Shown piece after piece: positions 9,022-17,336 of a stretch of DNA of 64,000 nt (the stretch's first letter is position 1; every line of letters starts with the position of its first letter). Position numbers and translations under genes: made by a program. The notes beneath the pieces are model-generated. The model had not been told where the DNA came from. It ran no database searches and saw only the letters and a list, made by a program, of their open reading frames with translations. Location of the stretch: the NCBI RefSeq assembly GCF_011752995.1, contig NZ_VWWL01000024.1:55723-119722 (forward strand). Direction: 5' to 3'. This DNA is from Burkholderia sp. Ax-1724 (GTDB lineage Bacteria; Pseudomonadota; Gammaproteobacteria; Burkholderiales; Burkholderiaceae).

Positions 9022-11556
9022 ATGAACCCAACTGATCTGCTCCAGATCATCCGTGATGGACCGGTCCAGCAGGATCGTCTGATCAAGGCGGATATTCCTA
9101 CGCTGCCGGACAACGCGCTCGTGCCGCGTCGTGCAGTGACGTATTCAGAAATCGGTCGCGATTTTAGTGTAACGGTCGATATGGTATCAACCGCCGGCGA
9201 CATCGAGCTCAAGACGCTCATCGCGAAACCGATGACGTTGTGGATTCAGCAATCGGACAAATCATATCTCCCCATCAACGGATACATCCACACTGCGCGC
9301 AGACTTGGCGCCGATGGCAGTTACAGTGGCTATCAGGTCACTTATGCATCGTGGATGCATTTTCTGCGTTTTCGCAGTGATATGCGTTACTGGCAGGACA
9401 AGAGTGCGGACGCCATTATTACCGATGTATTCAACATGCATCCGCAGGCGCAGGGACAATTCCAGTTCTCGATTCAAAACCCATTGCTCCAGCGTTCGTA
9501 CTGCCGTCAGAGCGAAACCGACTGGAACTTTGTCCAGCGCCTGATGGAGGAAGAGGGTCTGTTCGGCTTCTGGCGCCAGACAGAAGACGGCAAATCCCAT
9601 ATATTTGTTGTGACGGACAACATTTACGCCCTTGACGAAGTGGCAACAAATCCGATTCCATTCTCGCGATCGGGAACCGGCAGTGAAGCCGATGCGTTCA
9701 CGCAATGGTCTGGCATGCGGACGCTACAGAGCACCGTCCACACTACGCGTACTTTCGACTATAAGGCTCCGTCTTCGGTTGCGAATCCCAAAGGCACCAC
9801 TCTGCCGACGATGTCTGGTCAAGGCGATCTCCCAGAACAAGCGGAGATATACGAATACACGGGCGCCTATACGTATCAGGCTCAAGACCGGGGGGAGCAT
9901 CTTTCGAAGATGCATCTGGAAGAATGGGAATCGCGGGCCAAGCGATTTTTCGCCGCGGGAAGCGTAAGAGCAATCGACGCCGGGCGGCGCTTCGTTTTGA
10001 GCAATCACCACGAGCATGATCGCGATCAGGCGAGCCAGCGTGAGTTTGCGACAATCCACGTACGCCGGTATATCGAGAACAATCTCCCGGCGTCGACACA
10101 CGAAGCAACTTTTCCCCATTGTCTCCAGAAAGAACTGGCGCTCGCGAAAACTGAGTACACCAGCAATGCTGCTGCCAGCGTCACGCATCCGGATGGTTCG
10201 ACTGGCTTCTACATTGTTGAGGTAGAAGCCCAGCGCGTAACCGTTCCATATCGCAGTCCGTTCGAACACAAAAAACCGTCGATGCACTTGGAGACGGCAA
10301 TCGTTGTCGGCCCTCAGGGTGAGGAGGTCTATACGGACGAACTGAACCGCGTAAAGGTCCTGTTCATCTGGGATCGCCAGAACAGTGGAGATGCGAGCGC
10401 TTCCTGCTGGGTCCGTGTTGCACAGTCCGATACAGGCGGGGGTTACGGAAGCGTCCACGTACCCCGCATCGGCGAAGAAGTACTGATTGGCTACGTAGGC
10501 GGAGATTGTGACAAGCCAGTTGTCTTGCACCGCGTCTACAACGGAAATGTTCAGCCGCAGTGGCACGGTAACGGCATTTTGTCGGGCTTTCGTTCGAAGG
10601 AGTACTCAGGCTCCGGTTATAACGAAATGGTGCTTGATGATGCAACGGGACAGAATCGGGCGAAACTATTCAGCAGTTCGAGCAACAGCCTGTTGCACCT
10701 CGGGTATCTGGTCAATCAGAGCGGTAACACCCGGGGTTCGTATCTGGGATCGGGCTTCGACCTAAGAACCGATTCTTACGGCGCGCTGAGAGCAAACAAG
10801 GGGCTGCATGTCACTACGCACAGCACGTCCACCGGAAGCCAGCCGTTTGATACATCGAGCACGCAGCAACAGCTATCACGAGCCGAAAGCGTAACGAAAG
10901 GCCTTTCCGATGCGGCCAAACAACGAAAGGCCGAAGATCTGCAAGCAGAGGTTGACTCGCTTCGTCAATACTCGGCAGCCGCAAAGCACACCGTATCGGG
11001 CGAGTCGTCAGGCGGAAAGACGGCTGGAGGCGGAACCGGTAGCGCGGGTGCACTTCAAGAGCCATTGATCCTGCTAAGCAGCCCTGCGGGTGTTGGCATC
11101 TCCTCCGAGAAGTCCACGCGTATTACTACTGATCAGCATCTAAATCTGGTAAGTGGACAAAATACGCACATTGCTTCCGGGAAGTCTCTGATCGCCAGTG
11201 TTGCTGAAAAGATCAGTCTGTTTGTCCAGAATGCGGGCATGAAACTCTTCGCCGCCCAAGGGAAAGTCGAAATACAGGCGCAAAGCGACGGGATGGATTT
11301 GATCGCGGAGAAGCAATTGCGTGTAACGAGCGCGGATCAAGATGTGCTAATTGCAGCAAGCAAAAAAGTGGTGGTGACCAGTGGTGGTGCCAGCATCACA
11401 ATTGAAAGTGGCAACGTAGAGATTGTCTGTCCGGGAAAATTCACGGTCAAGGCGGCTTCGCATTCGTTCGAGGGCCCCGCGAGCGTTGATACTCCTCTTC
11501 CTGCACTTCCCCAAGGCAATCTGAAGATCAGCAATATCTATAACCTGTCTCGATAA
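9022..11556 (+). CDS. vgrG: type VI secretion tip protein VgrG with DUF2345 C-terminal extension
   Basis: 844 residues. The first ~500 are the Rhs/VgrG gp27-gp5-like core (ILLQRSYCRQSETDWNFVQRLMEEEGLFG-type segment near 160-180, and the OB-fold segment WVRVAQSDTGGGYGSVHVPRIGEEVLIGY broken around residue 465-490). A low-complexity Q/A/K/G-rich linker spans about 610-680. A DUF2345-type repetitive beta region follows (SLIASVAEKISLFVQNAG.. EIQAQSDGMDLIAEKQ). VgrG trimers form the spike of the T6SS and carry effectors. The start ATG 9022 has GGAAGG just upstream. The effector gene begins 5 bp after the stop with no adaptor gene (DUF4123, DUF1795 or DUF2169) between. The structural T6SS cluster is not in this window. 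Confidence 0.95.
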   Translation: MNPTDLLQIIRDGPVQQDRLIKADIPTLPDNALVPRRAVTYSEIGRDFSVTVDMVSTAGDIELKTLIAKPMTLWIQQSDKSYLPINGYIHTARRLGADGSYSGYQVTYASWMHFLRFRSDMRYWQDKSADAIITDVFNMHPQAQGQFQFSIQNPLLQRSYCRQSETDWNFVQRLMEEEGLFGFWRQTEDGKSHIFVVTDNIYALDEVATNPIPFSRSGTGSEADAFTQWSGMRTLQSTVHTTRTFDYKAPSSVANPKGTTLPTMSGQGDLPEQAEIYEYTGAYTYQAQDRGEHLSKMHLEEWESRAKRFFAAGSVRAIDAGRRFVLSNHHEHDRDQASQREFATIHVRRYIENNLPASTHEATFPHCLQKELALAKTEYTSNAAASVTHPDGSTGFYIVEVEAQRVTVPYRSPFEHKKPSMHLETAIVVGPQGEEVYTDELNRVKVLFIWDRQNSGDASASCWVRVAQSDTGGGYGSVHVPRIGEEVLIGYVGGDCDKPVVLHRVYNGNVQPQWHGNGILSGFRSKEYSGSGYNEMVLDDATGQNRAKLFSSSSNSLLHLGYLVNQSGNTRGSYLGSGFDLRTDSYGALRANKGLHVTTHSTSTGSQPFDTSSTQQQLSRAESVTKGLSDAAKQRKAEDLQAEVDSLRQYSAAAKHTVSGESSGGKTAGGGTGSAGALQEPLILLSSPAGVGISSEKSTRITTDQHLNLVSGQNTHIASGKSLIASVAEKISLFVQNAGMKLFAAQGKVEIQAQSDGMDLIAEKQLRVTSADQDVLIAASKKVVVTSGGASITIESGNVEIVCPGKFTVKAASHSFEGPASVDTPLPALPQGNLKISNIYNLSR

Positions 11557-11561
11557 CAACG

Positions 11562-13985
11562 ATGATTATCAGCCCCCCTTTCCTGCCCACAGGTGTCAAC
11601 AACGGGCACGGTCCGGATGACGATGATGATCCGATGATGACTGCTGTGAATGAATTCGAGCTCGCGCACGGCGTCTACCCAATTGCGGTTGACCGGCGTT
11701 GGCATACGGGTATCCATCTGATGCCTGCAAACAAAGGCGACCCGGTACGTGCGATTGCTGACGGAGAAGTCGTTGCCTATCGCATTTCGCAGAAAGCCAT
11801 CGATGGCGGTTCGGGTGCGCTTGATAGCAACACTGGTTTCGTACTTCTGAAGCATCGCACTGAGACGGGTGATGGACGGTCGATCACCTTTTACTCGCTT
11901 TATATGCATCTATTAGACTTGGACAGCTATGCCGATGCTGGAGCGACCTCTGTTCTCCAAAGCTTGCCCGGTTTTCTCCAGAGTGCCACGCCCGACGAAG
12001 GGGCGGCTGGCAATAGCTCATTGAAGGTGTACCGGAAAGATGTCCTCGGCGTACCAGGCGCTTGTCATGGCCAGCGGCATATTCATTTCGAAATATTTAT
12101 GTTGCAGAATGATTTCAAGGACTATTTCCGAAATACAAAGCTGGGCAATGCGCAGCCCACGACAGCAGTAGGAAATGACTGCTGGGGGCACACTTATTTT
12201 GTTATCCCCGCAGGCCAGAATTTCAAGAAATTGCCCGATGGTGCCAATCCAACGACTCACACTCTGAACACGATCAAGTTTGTACCGTTGCAAGATGGAA
12301 CCAATGACACACCTCTGCACGTTGAAGCTTACTTCCATAGAGGAAACAGATACGTCAAAACGTGGAGCGTTGCTCAAGATGGCACGCGCACGCTGCTCAC
12401 GTCGCAGTCCGTCGAGGAAAATTCCTTCGAATACGGAATGATTCACCGCGCAATCAAGTTGTACGATAACAATCCCAATAACGGCTACGAACAGCTACGT
12501 TTCGGTCGGATTCTGTCCGATGATCCGACTCCGCCGGTTGCTGCTACCGACACGTCGACGACCAGTTCGACCGAGTCGCTGAGCAGTACCGCACAATTGA
12601 CCAACCAGTTGTACGCAGGTTCGACATGGATGCGTATTGCGTTTTCGCAAGATAGGGAAGGGTACATCGACATCAATCCGAGCAATATCGTCAAGTTGTC
12701 GGACGCAGATTTCTCTTTCGTCACCGGCTGGCAGAAAATCAGTGAAGAAACTTCGCCGTATAGCGATGACGGCATGTGTGACGTCGATCAACTGAACAAG
12801 ATTTTGGCTGATGCGGCACCTGTGGCGCTCGATTCCAAAGAGTACGTCGACGAGGACGGGTTGTGCCAGTATGTTTTGGGGCACGATGATGTCAGATCGA
12901 AGCTCCGGGGATTCATATGTGAAGCGCCCACCGAATGGGACAAGACGGGCAATTCCGAACGCTATAAACGACTGAATGATCCTGACGGCTTTTACGGTAA
13001 GCAGCAGACTAATCCAGACGGCTATCACGATTTTTTGCAGCTTCTCGAGAAATTCCAGTTTTGGGATAAAACCGGAATTTCCAGTGAAAAACTATGGTTC
13101 TTTCATCCGCTTGAGTTCATCAGGACGTTTAGGAGATGCGGTTGGCTCAGCCAGGAGGAAATGGCAAGGTGTTTTCCACCTAAGTGGCTATACCTGCAGG
13201 GAACGCAGTTCGCGCAGACGACCACTAGATGGAGTACTGCGAATAGCCGTGCCCATGAATGGGTTTTACCGTTCAACAAGGGAACCAGAAAATATGGTGT
13301 GTCAGCCACGCGCCAGCGCTTGGCCCATTTCTTTGCTCACGTCGTGCCCGAGACAGGCAATCTTCATAGCGTTAAGGAAATTGGTGGGGAGCATAAGCAC
13401 TATAACCCGTACTACGGACGCGGCCTGATCCAGTTGACGCTTAAGGAAAATTACGAAGCATACGGAAAATTCAGAAAATTTCCAACCGGTAATGCGCCGG
13501 CTCAATTTTCCGCAATTGGCTGGGACCCAAACGCCTTGATTGCGCGAAATAACGAAGGCGACCACAATTGCGATAATTGTGTAGACAGTTCCTGCTTCTA
13601 CGTGGCCAATCGCGCTGGTATGCTTGGCCACATGGATGCGGGCGTCACTCAGAATGATGCGGCCGTGGTCAGCGGGGATGTAAACGGGCACGTAAGCATA
13701 GAGAACCTGAATGGCTACGATGTCAGACTTCAGGCTATTCTTTACATGCGAAAGGTATTGCTCGACGACGTATTTCCGGGTAACTCGATTCCTCTGACTT
13801 TCGTATGGCGACGTAATAGCGCAAAAGAACCTGTTCTGGATGAGCATGGAAATCCTGTTCCGGAAACGACTGGACATCCGCCACATGTTGTAATGATCGG
13901 CAACCCACCTCATCCGAAAATCAAAACGAAATTCTATTCGACGCAACACACGATAACCGCGTCCCTTGAATTGCAAAAACCTTAA
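11562..13985 (+). CDS. putative bifunctional peptidoglycan-degrading T6SS effector (M23-like endopeptidase/amidase + GH19-like lysozyme)
   Basis: 807 residues, no signal peptide. Residues ~40-180 look like a lysostaphin-type M23 fold: WHTGIHL (H48, H52), GDPVRAIADGEVVAYR, YSLYMHL (H106) and HIHFEIF (H173, H175). The usual HxxxD first motif is HxxxH here. A beta-rich region (~230-340) and a linker with a FHPLEFIRTFRRCGWLS segment follow. The C-terminal ~200 residues resemble GH19 chitinase/endolysin: FFAHVVPETGN with E597 as candidate catalytic acid, and YYGRGLIQLTLKENYEAYG from Y617. The first half would cut stem peptides and the second the glycan chain. Position directly after vgrG and before a small exported protein argues for an antibacterial T6SS cargo. 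Base composition is clearly lower in GC than the flanks. Confidence 0.8.
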   Translation: MIISPPFLPTGVNNGHGPDDDDDPMMTAVNEFELAHGVYPIAVDRRWHTGIHLMPANKGDPVRAIADGEVVAYRISQKAIDGGSGALDSNTGFVLLKHRTETGDGRSITFYSLYMHLLDLDSYADAGATSVLQSLPGFLQSATPDEGAAGNSSLKVYRKDVLGVPGACHGQRHIHFEIFMLQNDFKDYFRNTKLGNAQPTTAVGNDCWGHTYFVIPAGQNFKKLPDGANPTTHTLNTIKFVPLQDGTNDTPLHVEAYFHRGNRYVKTWSVAQDGTRTLLTSQSVEENSFEYGMIHRAIKLYDNNPNNGYEQLRFGRILSDDPTPPVAATDTSTTSSTESLSSTAQLTNQLYAGSTWMRIAFSQDREGYIDINPSNIVKLSDADFSFVTGWQKISEETSPYSDDGMCDVDQLNKILADAAPVALDSKEYVDEDGLCQYVLGHDDVRSKLRGFICEAPTEWDKTGNSERYKRLNDPDGFYGKQQTNPDGYHDFLQLLEKFQFWDKTGISSEKLWFFHPLEFIRTFRRCGWLSQEEMARCFPPKWLYLQGTQFAQTTTRWSTANSRAHEWVLPFNKGTRKYGVSATRQRLAHFFAHVVPETGNLHSVKEIGGEHKHYNPYYGRGLIQLTLKENYEAYGKFRKFPTGNAPAQFSAIGWDPNALIARNNEGDHNCDNCVDSSCFYVANRAGMLGHMDAGVTQNDAAVVSGDVNGHVSIENLNGYDVRLQAILYMRKVLLDDVFPGNSIPLTFVWRRNSAKEPVLDEHGNPVPETTGHPPHVVMIGNPPHPKIKTKFYSTQHTITASLELQKP

Positions 13986-13999
13986 AAATAGAGGGCTAT

Positions 14000-14425
14000 A
14001 TGAAGAGTCTATGCTTTGTGATTTCTTTTCTTTTTTTGCCTGCCATAGGGCACGCGGAAATCAGTCACGACACGTTTTGCTTTAGTTCTGGAGGGGCCAA
14101 ATCGATAAATTTTGAAATGGGAACGTACTACGATTCTTCCAGCAAGTTGTCGTGGGGATACGTCGAGTACCAGAATGCAAAACAGTCTATTCCCCTGGTA
14201 CTTGCAGAATCGACTGGGAAAAAGATGGGCGAGGATGTTCCAGATGAAGCCACGACAACATGGATCGAAATCTATGGGAAACAGATCACCGGCGAGTATC
14301 AGATGGTGAGCCAGGGGACCATGGTTCCATCGATGGTCTATACCAACAAAAAAAGCGGTAAAAAGGTAGCATTTGGACTCAACCCTGATGCTTCGACTGA
14401 CAAGGGCGGCTGCGATTGGAAATGA
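14000..14425 (+). CDS. small exported protein, candidate immunity protein for the upstream effector
   Basis: 141 residues with a clear Sec signal peptide (MKSLCFVISFLFLPAIGHA, cleavage likely after residue 19). The mature part has only two cysteines (C27 and C138), which could pair in the periplasm. I do not recognise the family. It starts 15 bp after the effector stop with an AGAGGG ribosome-binding site and shares the same low-GC character. A periplasmic location is exactly where protection from a cell-wall hydrolase is needed, so immunity is the best guess. It could also be a lysozyme-inhibitor-like fold, but no family motif was seen. Confidence 0.65.
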   Translation: MKSLCFVISFLFLPAIGHAEISHDTFCFSSGGAKSINFEMGTYYDSSSKLSWGYVEYQNAKQSIPLVLAESTGKKMGEDVPDEATTTWIEIYGKQITGEYQMVSQGTMVPSMVYTNKKSGKKVAFGLNPDASTDKGGCDWK

Positions 14426-14781
14426 CAAGAGCTGCATTCGCGAGAAGACGTTGAGTCGCTATCGCATGTGATCTACAGAATGCTCTCAGATACTAAACGG
14501 CAACGAGACTACCGCAAGTGGAACCGTCGTCGCAGCACATACGATGATCCGGTTCGCCGGCAGGGATGTCACTCACGATGGCGTTCGTGTTTGCTGACAC
14601 GTGAGTGCGATGTCGGAAAACACGAACGAATATCGATCAATAACGACTTTTTCTCTTTCTTCTTTAGTCTTCGTTCACTGCGAATAATCTTTCAATTTGC
14701 CGTCGATCAGGCTGGGACGCGGCTGGTGTTTTGGCCCGAAAACCGTTCTTCCAGCGATCGACGTAACCCCCCCCCCACCCC
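14426..14781. other. intergenic end of the cassette with right flanking repeat
   Basis: About 300 bases after the immunity candidate hold no credible gene, then the right repeat copy starts at 14731. A weak hairpin (CACTCACG 14570-14577 with CGTGAGTG 14600-14607) lies between. Confidence 0.5.
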
Positions 14782-14861
14782 CTACACCTGCTCCACCCGC
14801 CGGCGAGTCGATATCGCGGAAGCCGTCGAAATCACCAGATCCGCAAATCGCTTCTCGTCGC
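14731..14861. repeat. right direct repeat of the effector cassette (3' end of the intact iclR gene)
   Basis: Same-orientation partner of 8362-8482. It covers the last ~80 coding bases of the iclR gene (stop at 14782-14784, minus strand) plus ~50 bases beyond. It contains a C-rich tract (ten C at 14767-14776, then A and five C) that is short and interrupted in the left copy. Confidence 0.9.
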
Positions 14862-15669
14862 GATCCGCCTGCCAGCGCGAACGCGCCACGGCGATATTGA
14901 CCGCACCGATCCCCCGGCCATGCGCGTTGGTCACGGCCGCCGCCGTGGAGATATCCGCGACAAAGTACTCGTCTTCCGTATGCGCATAACCCTGCTTGCG
15001 AATCTGCGTCAAACGCTCCTTGATCTTGCGCGGCTGATACACGGTGGACGACGTGAACGCAACGAGATTCGTGCGCGAGAGGATGTCGTCGACCTCGCCG
15101 TCCTGCAAGGTCGCGAGAATCGCGAGACCGGGCGCCGTGCAGTAGGCCGGCAGCCGCGAGCCGGTAATCACGTGAGCATTGAATACGTTGCGGCTGACGA
15201 TGCGCAGCACGAACACGATATCGGTGTCGTCGAGCACCGTCAGGTTGGTCGCTTCTTCCGTCTCCGAGCCGAGTTGCTGGAGATACGGCGTCGCGCGGCT
15301 CACCAGTTCGTTCGAAATCAGATAGTGGTACGTAAAATCCACCAGTTTCGGCGACAATTCGTATTTGCGGCTGTCCGGGTCTTTGAGCAGGTAGCCAAGC
15401 GCCGCGAGCGTGAACGTGAAGCGCTGCGTCGCGCTCATGTCGAAACCGGTTAGCGCGGCGATTTCGGAAAGCGACAGTTGTCGCTTGCTGCCGTCGAACG
15501 CGGTCAGCACCTTCATCGCCTTTTCGACGGATTGCACGTACAGTGACGATTCGCTCGGGTCGTCCACTTTTGGGGCGCCACGTGCGGTGCCGGACGTGGC
15601 GCCGGATGCGGCACGTTTGCGCGCGGGTTTGGGCTGGGCAGGACTCACGATCGGTAACCGGTGTTGCAT
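14782..15669 (-). CDS. IclR-family transcriptional regulator
   Basis: 295 residues from the ATG at 15669; a longer frame to 15741 lacks family character. The N-terminal winged helix spans ~50-110 (SVEKAMKVLTAFDGSKRQLS.., TGFDMSATQRFTFTLAALGY). The effector domain follows, with GSRLPAYCTAPGLAILA and YAHTEDEYFVADISTAAAVT. IclR proteins bind small acids and control adjacent catabolic genes. It lies 75 bp downstream of the acyl-CoA ligase and is the last gene of the minus-strand operon, a likely local regulator. Its last ~25 codons are duplicated at 8403-8482 on the far side of the VgrG cassette. Confidence 0.92.
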   Translation of the reverse strand: MQHRLPIVSPAQPKPARKRAASGATSGTARGAPKVDDPSESSLYVQSVEKAMKVLTAFDGSKRQLSLSEIAALTGFDMSATQRFTFTLAALGYLLKDPDSRKYELSPKLVDFTYHYLISNELVSRATPYLQQLGSETEEATNLTVLDDTDIVFVLRIVSRNVFNAHVITGSRLPAYCTAPGLAILATLQDGEVDDILSRTNLVAFTSSTVYQPRKIKERLTQIRKQGYAHTEDEYFVADISTAAAVTNAHGRGIGAVNIAVARSRWQADRDEKRFADLVISTASAISTRRRVEQV

Positions 15670-15744
15670 GACGCTCCCATTATTGCATACCGCTATCAAG
15701 CTATCTGATAGCGATAAGTTTGCTTTTCTCCCGCTCCGCACGCG

Positions 15745-17277
15745 TCAATGCCGCAGACGGTCCCACGCGTCGTCCACCTCGCGCGACAGCAGGTGCTTGC
15801 GAATGCGCTCGCTCGCAGTCAGCTCGAACTGCGCGACCGCGCGGTAATAGCGCGGCAACTGAAAACTCGCGAGCCGTTCGCTGGCCCATGCATGCAGCGA
15901 CTCCCATGGCACCGCGTGGTCCTTGAACTGCACGTTCAGCAGAATGTCCTGTTCGCCGACGGACGATGCCACGCCGATTGCTGCACTCGCCCGCACCGCC
16001 GGATGCGCCGCGAAAATCCGCTCGATTTCCCATGCCGATACGTTCTCGCCGCGCACCCGCATGCTGTCCGTGCGTCGTCCGATGAAGAACAGGTCGCCGT
16101 CCGCATCGCGACGCGCGTGGTCGCCGGTATGCAGCTTGCCGTCGCGCAACGCGCTGTGTGTCGCCTCGTCGTTCTTCAGATACATCGGCAGCAGCGCGCC
16201 TTCCACCTTGCTGGTCAGCACGATTTCGCCCGGTTTGCCGGGCGCGACCGCGCGCCCCTGCTCGTCGAGCAGTTCGAGATCGAACCACGGCAGCGCTTGG
16301 CCGATCGAACCGGGCTTGCCGGTAGAGTTGAGCGTCGCGAAGCTCGAGCATTCGGTCATGCCGTAGCACTCGCGCAACCGCACGCCGAAGCGTTGTTCGA
16401 TCGCCTGCCACGCCGATGCCGCGATGCCCGCGCCCCATGCGACGCGTAGCGTGTGGTCGTGGGGCTCGCTGCCTGGCGGCAGTTGCATCAGGATATCGAG
16501 CATGCCGCCGAGATAATGCAACTGCGTCGCGCCCGCGCGCGCGACTTGCGGCCAGAACTGCGAGGCCGAAAAACGCGCCACGACATGCAGGCTCACCGGC
16601 AGCAGGAACGGCACGAGCAGCATCTGCGCACCGCCGATGTGGCACAGCGGCTCCCACATGAAGAGCCGGTCGCTCGCACGCACGTCGGCCACGCGCAATA
16701 CGGCTTCGCTCGCAATACGCATCATCCGGTGCGTGAAGACAACGCCTTTGGGCGCGCCCGTCGTGCCCGACGTATAGATGATGCAGAGCGGATCGTGAAT
16801 GCCGATGGCGGGTGTCGCAAGCGAGCGCGGCGCGGCCGCGCCGTCGAACGAGGGTAGCCGCACACGGCGCGCGCCCGCGTAATCGAGGTTCTCGCTGAGC
16901 GCGTCGAACTCGGCGTCGATCATGAAGAGTTTCGGCTCCGCGTGTTGCAATACGTATTCGAGGCCAGCCGCGCGCAGCCGCGTATTCACCGGCACCCACA
17001 CGATGCCGCTTAGCATCAGCGCGTAGATCAGATAGATGTGTTCGGCGGAGTTGCCGAGCATCACGGCCACGCGGTCGCCTTGCACGACACGCTGTTCGCC
17101 GAACCATGCCTGCCATTGCGCAATATGCGCGACCGCCTCGCCGCAAGTGATCGCGCGCTCGTCGAATTGAAGGAACGTGCGGAGCGGATCGGCGCTGAGA
17201 CCGGCCACGAGCAGCGGCACGCAATCGAGTTCGTCGTCGGGATAACGATGCGGAAAATAATTCGGATAGCGATGCAT
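15745..17277 (-). CDS. AMP-dependent acyl-CoA synthetase/ligase (CaiC-like ANL family)
   Basis: 510 residues with the ANL P-loop IIYTSGTTGAPKGVVFTH (~170-190), the YGMTECSS motif (~305) and the hinge region HTGDHARRDADGDLFFIGR (~385). It makes a CoA thioester from a carboxylic acid via an acyl-adenylate. At the C-terminus the usual TGK(I/V) catalytic-lysine motif reads SERIRK, with Arg in place of the adenylation lysine; family members related to crotonobetaine/carnitine-CoA ligases show such variants. It is downstream of the ABC transporter genes and upstream of iclR, so its substrate is probably the imported acid. The acid is unknown; CaiC/CaiD resemblance hints at a betaine or short unsaturated acid. 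Confidence 0.88.
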   Translation of the reverse strand: MHRYPNYFPHRYPDDELDCVPLLVAGLSADPLRTFLQFDERAITCGEAVAHIAQWQAWFGEQRVVQGDRVAVMLGNSAEHIYLIYALMLSGIVWVPVNTRLRAAGLEYVLQHAEPKLFMIDAEFDALSENLDYAGARRVRLPSFDGAAAPRSLATPAIGIHDPLCIIYTSGTTGAPKGVVFTHRMMRIASEAVLRVADVRASDRLFMWEPLCHIGGAQMLLVPFLLPVSLHVVARFSASQFWPQVARAGATQLHYLGGMLDILMQLPPGSEPHDHTLRVAWGAGIAASAWQAIEQRFGVRLRECYGMTECSSFATLNSTGKPGSIGQALPWFDLELLDEQGRAVAPGKPGEIVLTSKVEGALLPMYLKNDEATHSALRDGKLHTGDHARRDADGDLFFIGRRTDSMRVRGENVSAWEIERIFAAHPAVRASAAIGVASSVGEQDILLNVQFKDHAVPWESLHAWASERLASFQLPRYYRAVAQFELTASERIRKHLLSREVDDAWDRLRH

Positions 17278-17336
17278 ATGTTGTCGTTCTGGAAAGCCGA
17301 AAAGCAGCGGGAAATAAACGTGTCAGCGTGAATCCG

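Noticed and set aside
8362..14861. tRNA-anchored genomic island
   Set aside because: No tRNA gene or fragment at either repeat; the repeated sequence is the end of iclR.
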